A stretch of 10,522 nucleotides of DNA. Origin: Syntrophomonadaceae bacterium. GTDB lineage: Bacteria > Bacillota_D > Dethiobacteria > DTU022 > UBA8154. A program made the translations under genes and the position numbers. Position 1 is the stretch's first letter, and each line of letters starts with the position of its first letter. The notes below the pieces were generated by a model. The model had not been told where the DNA came from. It saw only the letters and a list, made by a program, of their open reading frames with translations, and did no database searches. Where the stretch lies: contig SKMY01000068.1 in assembly GCA_007120815.1 (NCBI GenBank), forward strand, positions 1-10,522. The letters are read 5' to 3'. Shown here piece after piece: positions 6,731 through 10,522 of the stretch.

Positions 6731-7463
6731 ACCGGAATCATTAATCGATACCACATTCCACTTTTGCCCCGGCTGCCATCACGGCATCGTCCACCGGTTG
6801 ATTTGTGAAGCCATCGATCATTACCAGGTCAGGGACAAAACCATCGGTATTCCCGGCGTGGGCTGCTGCGTTTTTATGTACGATTATATTGACATCGATT
6901 GCTGTGAAGCTCCCCACGGCAGGGCGCCGGCTGTGGCTACCGGTTTTAAACGGGTTTTACCCGGACACGTCATTTTTACCTACCAGGGGGACGGAGACTT
7001 AGGGGCCATTGGCATGTCTGAGGTGGTGCATACGGCCAATCGGGGAGAGAATATCACGGTCATTTTTGTCAACAACAGCGTTTATGGGATGACAGGGGGC
7101 CAGATGGCACCAACCACCCTCTTAGGCCAACAAACAACCACATCGCCCTACGGCAGGGACTTTCAGACCGACGGCTATCCCATTCGAATGACGGAAATGC
7201 TGGCCACCCTGGAAGGAGTTGCCTATGCCTGCCGGGTGTCGCTGCATACGGCCGCCCACGTGAAAAAAGCCCGGAAGGCCGTCATGAAAGCTTTTGATAT
7301 GCAATTGAGAAACATGGGATTTAGTTTCGTGGAATTGATTTCATCCTGTCCGACCAACTGGGGTATGAGCCCACAGAAAAGTGTGGAGCGCCTGGAAGAA
7401 GAGATGATCCCGTATTACCCTCTGGGTACCTTTAAAGAACGGAAAGCCCCGGATTACTTGTAA
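6711..7463 (+). CDS. 2-oxoacid:ferredoxin oxidoreductase beta subunit (thiamine diphosphate-binding)
   Basis: Holds thiamine diphosphate and a [4Fe-4S] cluster; partner of the alpha subunit. 250 residues from TTG at 6711. The thiamine motif runs from G93-D94-G95-D96 to N121-N122. Likely cluster ligands are C19 and C22 (CPGC), C52 (GVGC) and C213 (SCPTNWG), the usual pattern for this subunit. HGRAPAVATG and YGMTGGQMAPTT are also conserved. TTG 6711 is chosen because AGGTGATC (6700-6707), complementary to the 16S rRNA 3' end, is correctly placed before it; the in-frame GTG at 6702 lies inside that Shine-Dalgarno. The residues after TTG (MQKVFAKPESL) look like the usual beginning of the family. 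It overlaps the alpha gene by 20 nt. Confidence 0.92.
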   Translation: MQKVFAKPESLIDTTFHFCPGCHHGIVHRLICEAIDHYQVRDKTIGIPGVGCCVFMYDYIDIDCCEAPHGRAPAVATGFKRVLPGHVIFTYQGDGDLGAIGMSEVVHTANRGENITVIFVNNSVYGMTGGQMAPTTLLGQQTTTSPYGRDFQTDGYPIRMTEMLATLEGVAYACRVSLHTAAHVKKARKAVMKAFDMQLRNMGFSFVELISSCPTNWGMSPQKSVERLEEEMIPYYPLGTFKERKAPDYL

Positions 7464-7573
7464 GACCGGGCTGTGGCGTGGCGTCATTGGGCAAAGCCTT
7501 GCGGGCGTTAGCCGCCACTGCCTTTCAAATAATGCTATTGATGTTTGGGTTATCAAAAAAAAGAGGTGGTAAG

Positions 7574-8128
7574 ATGTACTACGATGTTATTCTGTCGGGT
7601 TTTGGAGGGCAGGGAATTTTGCTTATCGGTGACATTCTGGCCCAGGCGGCCATGATGGAAGACAAGCATGTCACCTGGATGCCTGCCTACGGCGTTGAAA
7701 TGCGAGGCGGGACTGCCAACTGCACCGTTGTGATTTCGTCGGAAACCATTGGTTCACCCATTACCGATGAGCCCCAGGGATTAGTCTGCATGAGTAAACC
7801 ATCCCTGATTAAATTTCAGGAGAGAATAAAAAAGGACGGGCTGCTTATCGTCAATACCTCCTTTGTTGATGAAGAGCTGGTCACGCGTAAGGACCTGGAA
7901 AAGATCTGCCTGTCAGCCAGCGAGCTGGCATTCCAGGAGGTTGGCCAGCACAAGATGGCCAACATGGTTGTTTTGGGAGCTTTCCTTGCTGCCAGCGAAG
8001 TGGTCAAAATTCAAACTGTGGAAGAGGCTCTCGGTGAACTGTTCCAGGGTGAAAAAGAAAAACTCATTCCGTCCATGATACAAGCACTAAAATGTGGGAT
8101 AGACTACTATGACAAACAGGAGGTGTAA
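7574..8128 (+). CDS. 2-oxoacid:ferredoxin oxidoreductase gamma subunit
   Basis: Gamma subunit of the complex, associated with the CoA-binding domain in this family. 184 residues. Seen: SGFGGQGILLIGDILAQAA near the N-terminus (glycine-rich GFGGQG at 9-14), WMPAYGVEMRGGTANCTVVIS, and NMVVLGAFLAAS later; all are standard for the family. ATG at 7574 follows AGAGGTGG (7562-7569). The frame remains open upstream to a GTG at 7478, but those 32 residues are not family-like and the GTG lacks a Shine-Dalgarno. Unlike the other operon genes it is separated from its upstream neighbour, by 110 nt that may hold a hairpin. The regulator gene follows 2 nt after the stop. Confidence 0.93.
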   Translation: MYYDVILSGFGGQGILLIGDILAQAAMMEDKHVTWMPAYGVEMRGGTANCTVVISSETIGSPITDEPQGLVCMSKPSLIKFQERIKKDGLLIVNTSFVDEELVTRKDLEKICLSASELAFQEVGQHKMANMVVLGAFLAASEVVKIQTVEEALGELFQGEKEKLIPSMIQALKCGIDYYDKQEV

Positions 8129-8130
8129 TT

Positions 8131-8712
8131 GTGGCTGATCAAGAGCGAAATGAAATTAACGTCGCGGAAACCATTAAAACACTTAGACTGGAGAAGCAAC
8201 TTTCACTGCAGCAGGTAGCCGAGCGAACGGGCTTTTCTACGGCGCTGCTCTCCCAGATTGAAAATCACCTGATATCTCCCCCCCTGGGAACCCTGGGGAA
8301 AATTGCCCGCGCCTTGGACGTTGATATGGGGTATTTTTTTGGAGCACCCAGCAATGCCGAATTTACTATCGTGCGGAACAATGAAAGGCGCCCCGTCTCC
8401 CGGGTTGCTTCCAGGCAGGGTGTTAAATATGGCTACTCCTATGAATCCCTGGCCTTTGAGCAAAAAAATCGTCACATGGAGCCTTTTATTGTCATCTTGG
8501 AACCCGCAACCCGGAAAGACCGGTATGCATACAGTCATGAGGGGGAGGAGTTTATTTTTGTCCTGGAAGGCAAAATGGAAGTTGTGCTGGGAGAGCATGT
8601 CGATATCTTAGAGCCAGGCGATTCGATTTATTTTAACTCCCAAATTCCCCACAGGGTGCAGTGTGCTGAAGGGGACCAAACAAGAATACTGGCGGTAATC
8701 TACACCCCCTGA
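8131..8712 (+). CDS. XRE-family transcriptional regulator with C-terminal cupin
   Basis: 193-residue DNA-binding protein. An XRE/HTH_3 helix-turn-helix spans about residues 15-70 (IKTLRLEKQLSLQQVAERTG, recognition helix about 36-45 with TALLSQIEN). A cupin_2 barrel spans about 115-190, with HEGEEFIFVLEGKMEV from H136, GDSIYF and IPHRV with H174. In typical cupins motif 1 is H-x-H; here the first position is tyrosine (Y134), so the metal or ligand site may differ. Such proteins usually sense a small molecule with the cupin and control nearby genes. Start GTG at 8131 with AGGAGGTG at 8118-8125, overlapping the end of the gamma gene; only 2 nt separate them. Being last in the operon makes it a likely operon regulator (inference). 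Confidence 0.92.
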   Translation: MADQERNEINVAETIKTLRLEKQLSLQQVAERTGFSTALLSQIENHLISPPLGTLGKIARALDVDMGYFFGAPSNAEFTIVRNNERRPVSRVASRQGVKYGYSYESLAFEQKNRHMEPFIVILEPATRKDRYAYSHEGEEFIFVLEGKMEVVLGEHVDILEPGDSIYFNSQIPHRVQCAEGDQTRILAVIYTP

Positions 8713-8727
8713 CAAGGGGATGTTTTA
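8705..8727 (+). terminator. Weak candidate terminator at the end of the regulator gene
   Basis: CCCC (8706-8709) and GGGG (8716-8719) can pair around a 6-nt loop containing the TGA stop, followed by ATGTTTTAT. The stem is only 4 bp and the T-tract is short. Some operon end is expected here because the next gene is on the opposite strand. Confidence 0.35.
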
Positions 8728-8913
8728 TCAGTACCCTTCAAATATATTCCATTTCAGGAACAATAAGGAGGCCAAAATCTGTACAATTCCGATAAAAAAA
8801 GTGGCCAGTAAAAAGCCTCCTGCATGGGTGAACGAACTGACAATGCTCCAGATGCCGATAATCATGAAAATAATAAACAGCAGCCATTGCCTGTGTTGAA
8901 ATTTGTTGCGCAA
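8728..8913 (-). CDS. Small hypothetical membrane protein, two transmembrane helices
   Basis: 61 residues on the minus strand. A short basic N-terminus (MRNKFQHRQ) is followed by two hydrophobic helices, about residues 10-28 (WLLFIIFMIIGIWSIVSSF) and 33-54 (the second contains GFLLATFFIGIVQILASLLF), then a short tail ending FEGY. The start is TTG at 8913-8911, with a good Shine-Dalgarno (AGGAGG, plus-strand 8923-8928) 9 nt upstream, which supports a real gene. A possible -10 (TATTAT on the minus strand, plus 8940-8945) has no good -35. Its stop lies 15 nt from that of the regulator, so the two are convergent. I do not recognise the family and propose no function. Confidence 0.65.
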   Translation of the reverse strand: MRNKFQHRQWLLFIIFMIIGIWSIVSSFTHAGGFLLATFFIGIVQILASLLFLKWNIFEGY

Positions 8914-8964
8914 TTTAAATCGCCTCCTTTATGCGTGTTATAATAGTTTATTCATCATAAACGG

Positions 8965-9032
8965 TTATTTCCCTTTTTTTTGTGGGGTTTTTTAACTTCG
9001 GGTATTATTTTATCAAAAAAAACAGGAAATAA
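8965..9032. repeat. AT-rich imperfect inverted repeat between divergent genes
   Basis: TTATTTCC (8965-8972) is complementary to GGAAATAA (9025-9032), and eight T plus G (8974-8982) to C plus eight A (9014-9022). Together they form a 17-bp stem with a small internal loop (C8973 against C9023-A9024) and a 31-nt loop. It lies in the 206-nt gap between the minus-strand membrane gene and the FapA-family gene. Confidence 0.6.
8980..9008 (+). promoter_or_regulatory. Candidate promoter of the FapA-family gene
   Basis: TTGTGG (8980-8985) and TATTAT (9003-9008) are spaced 17 bp apart. The -35 matches only 3 of 6 consensus bases. Transcription would start near 9015 and give a leader of about 105 nt. 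No sigma-D (flagellar) consensus was found in the gap. Weak prediction. Confidence 0.3.
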
Positions 9033-9065
9033 AGACAATAATGGCGAATATTTGCATGTAAATCC

Positions 9066-9099
9066 ACATAAGCCGTCATGATTACCTAACGTCTTATGT
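9066..9099 (+). repeat. Inverted repeat just upstream of the FapA-family gene
   Basis: ACATAAG-C-CGT (9066-9076) faces ACG-T-CTTATGT (9089-9099): 10 of 11 pairs match, with a 12-nt loop. It ends 5 nt before the Shine-Dalgarno stretch (9105-9113). It could be an operator or an mRNA hairpin affecting translation. Confidence 0.5.
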
Positions 9100-9119
9100 A
9101 TTCAAGAGGGGTGTATAAC

Positions 9120-10522
9120 TTGTTATCTTCCGGGGCACATGGTCAAATCGGCGTAAGGAATGGAACCATCACAGTTGTTAACCCCCAGGGAGATGGACTT
9201 TCAGCTGTTCTTTACCCACCTGAAGAAAAAGGCGTTATTTTTTTTAACGGTAAACCGGTTGAAGAAGCGATTGAAGTTAAAGAAGAAGATGTCATCGAAG
9301 TAAAGGAATCAATCGTTTTGGAAGAGCCCAAACTAACGGTTAAAGTTTCCTCCGATGGTTTGTCTGCAACAGTAGCGGTTTTCCCAAAGGTGACCGGTTT
9401 CTACCGCTTAAAAGATACAGAAATGTCTGCAAGTTTGAAGCCTGTCCTGGAGAAAAAAGAAGAAATTGAGCCGACCCTTGCTATCATGGATGCAGAAACT
9501 GCACTGCTGGATAAAAAAGTAACCGAAGGCATTGATTATATCGCCCTAAAAAATGCCCTGGAAAAAGCAGAAGGAATCGATGTAGTGGTCGCTCGTGGTA
9601 AGCCCAAAACGGAAGGAAAAAACGGTTATATCGAATATTTAATTAACACGGAAGTTGAAACCATTAGCTATGAAGATGAAGTGAGCCGGGCTGATTTTAG
9701 GGAAAGATATCGCTATCCCACTTTAAAAAAAGGTGATATTATCGCAGTGTTACATCCACCTTTAAACGGTGTTCCCGGCAAAACTGTTACGGGCAATATC
9801 ATTCCCCCAAAGCCGGTTCGTCCGGCAAAATGCCGGCTGAGAGAAGGGGTTAGTCTGAGCGAAGGCAAACCTCAACATATTATCTCTTCAAGAGATGGAC
9901 GGTTGGTTGTTCAGGGCAGCAATATCAAAGTCGTCAATTTATTGGTCCACCATGGCGATGTAGACTTGGAAAGCGGGAATATTCGATTTATTGGTGATGC
10001 AACTGTTTATGGAAATATAACGGAAGGCATGATGGTTGATGTTTTAGGGGATTTACAGGTTGAGGGAAACGTTTACGGGGCAAAATTAAGCGCGGGTGGC
10101 GGGATTTCCATCAGCAAAAATATTATCAAGTGCCAGGTAGACAGCGGGACCTTTTACGGTACAATCGACCTGGTTGTGCCGGTTTTAAAAAATCTGGAAA
10201 GAGAATACAGCAGCTTCCTGGCCGGCTTTAAAGAGGTTATAAAAGGTGTAGCAGGAAAAGGACAAGAAATAAACCAGGACATGATAAATAAAATATTCCA
10301 AGCCGTTTTGGAAAAGAGCGCGCCGGATATGGGTGAACGGGTAAAGGCCCTGGATAATACACTCTCGAAAAATGAAGACGTCCGGTTTGACTTGCTTAAA
10401 GGAATTGTCAAGCTCCTATCGGCCATCCTGTCAAAAGATCTGCTGCTCAACAAGTTCAACGATTTAGATAAAATTGAAACCTCAATAAGGGCCATGTTGA
10501 GGGACTTTGAAGCGACCTTGGA
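9120..10522 (+). CDS. FapA-family (DUF342) protein, 3' end outside window
   Basis: The frame is open from TTG at 9120 to the right edge, 467 codons, with no stop. AGAGGGGTG (9105-9113) supplies the Shine-Dalgarno. In order: an N-terminal beta-rich region (about 1-80) with two similar strands DGLSAVLYP and DGLSATVAVFP; ARGKPKTEGKNGYIEYL from A158; HPPLNGVPGKTVTG from H212; then a glycine-rich right-handed-beta-helix-like stretch (about 275-345: GDVDLESGNIRFIGD, GNITEGMMVDVLGD, GNVYGAKLSAGG); and from about 346 a long helical, probably coiled-coil part. This matches the DUF342/FapA family, named for a role in flagellar assembly in some species. No flagellar gene is visible here, so the role stays open. 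No signal peptide or membrane segment. Confidence 0.88.
   Translation, partial: MLSSGAHGQIGVRNGTITVVNPQGDGLSAVLYPPEEKGVIFFNGKPVEEAIEVKEEDVIEVKESIVLEEPKLTVKVSSDGLSATVAVFPKVTGFYRLKDTEMSASLKPVLEKKEEIEPTLAIMDAETALLDKKVTEGIDYIALKNALEKAEGIDVVVARGKPKTEGKNGYIEYLINTEVETISYEDEVSRADFRERYRYPTLKKGDIIAVLHPPLNGVPGKTVTGNIIPPKPVRPAKCRLREGVSLSEGKPQHIISSRDGRLVVQGSNIKVVNLLVHHGDVDLESGNIRFIGDATVYGNITEGMMVDVLGDLQVEGNVYGAKLSAGGGISISKNIIKCQVDSGTFYGTIDLVVPVLKNLEREYSSFLAGFKEVIKGVAGKGQEINQDMINKIFQAVLEKSAPDMGERVKALDNTLSKNEDVRFDLLKGIVKLLSAILSKDLLLNKFNDLDKIETSIRAMLRDFEATL

Noticed and set aside
7478..7573. N-terminal extension of the gamma subunit from GTG 7478, with a hydrophobic segment
   Set aside because: No Shine-Dalgarno at 7478 and not family-like, whereas ATG 7574 has AGAGGTGG and begins at the conserved first strand.
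10154..10495. Minus-strand open frame of 113 codons, serine-rich
   Set aside because: It is antisense to the FapA-family gene, whose frame is open over the whole stretch with clear family motifs.

Overview
The window looks like part of the chromosome of an anaerobic, low-to-mid GC Bacillota (Firmicutes), most plausibly a Desulfotomaculum/Pelotomaculum-like lineage. This is an inference from three things: strong AGGAGG-type Shine-Dalgarno sequences before most genes, frequent TTG and GTG starts, and a four-subunit 2-oxoacid:ferredoxin oxidoreductase. I see no mobile element, rRNA, tRNA or CRISPR array.

Left third (1-3729): the end of an arginine biosynthesis cluster, in order argF (cut by the left edge), argG and argH. 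Together they convert ornithine to citrulline, argininosuccinate and arginine. Between argF and argG lies a cluster of 29-nt palindromic repeats with the core GGGGACGGTTCT. Two facing copies can fold into a stem of about 32 bp.

Middle (3796-8712): a tandem-domain universal stress protein, whose Shine-Dalgarno and start codon are separated by a small hairpin. It is followed by a GC-rich structured stretch, an intrinsic terminator and a clear sigma-A-type promoter. That promoter appears to drive one tight operon: a HepT-like (HEPN-fold) protein with an apparently lost RNase motif, then the delta (2x[4Fe-4S]), alpha, beta and gamma subunits of an oxidoreductase of the VorB/KorA type, then an XRE-cupin regulator. 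Genes overlap or sit a few bases apart, except for a 110-nt gap between the beta and gamma genes. The enzyme would make or consume acyl-CoA from a 2-oxoacid with ferredoxin as electron carrier. The XRE-cupin protein is a natural candidate regulator of the operon.

Right end (8728-10522): a small two-helix membrane protein on the minus strand, convergent with the regulator. An AT-rich intergenic region follows with two inverted repeats. A long FapA-family (DUF342) gene then starts with TTG at 9120 and runs off the right edge.

The parts most worth a second look are the degenerate HepT-like protein heading a metabolic operon, the structured RNA plus terminator before it, the hairpin-bridged ribosome binding site of the stress protein, and the repeat hairpin between argF and argG.
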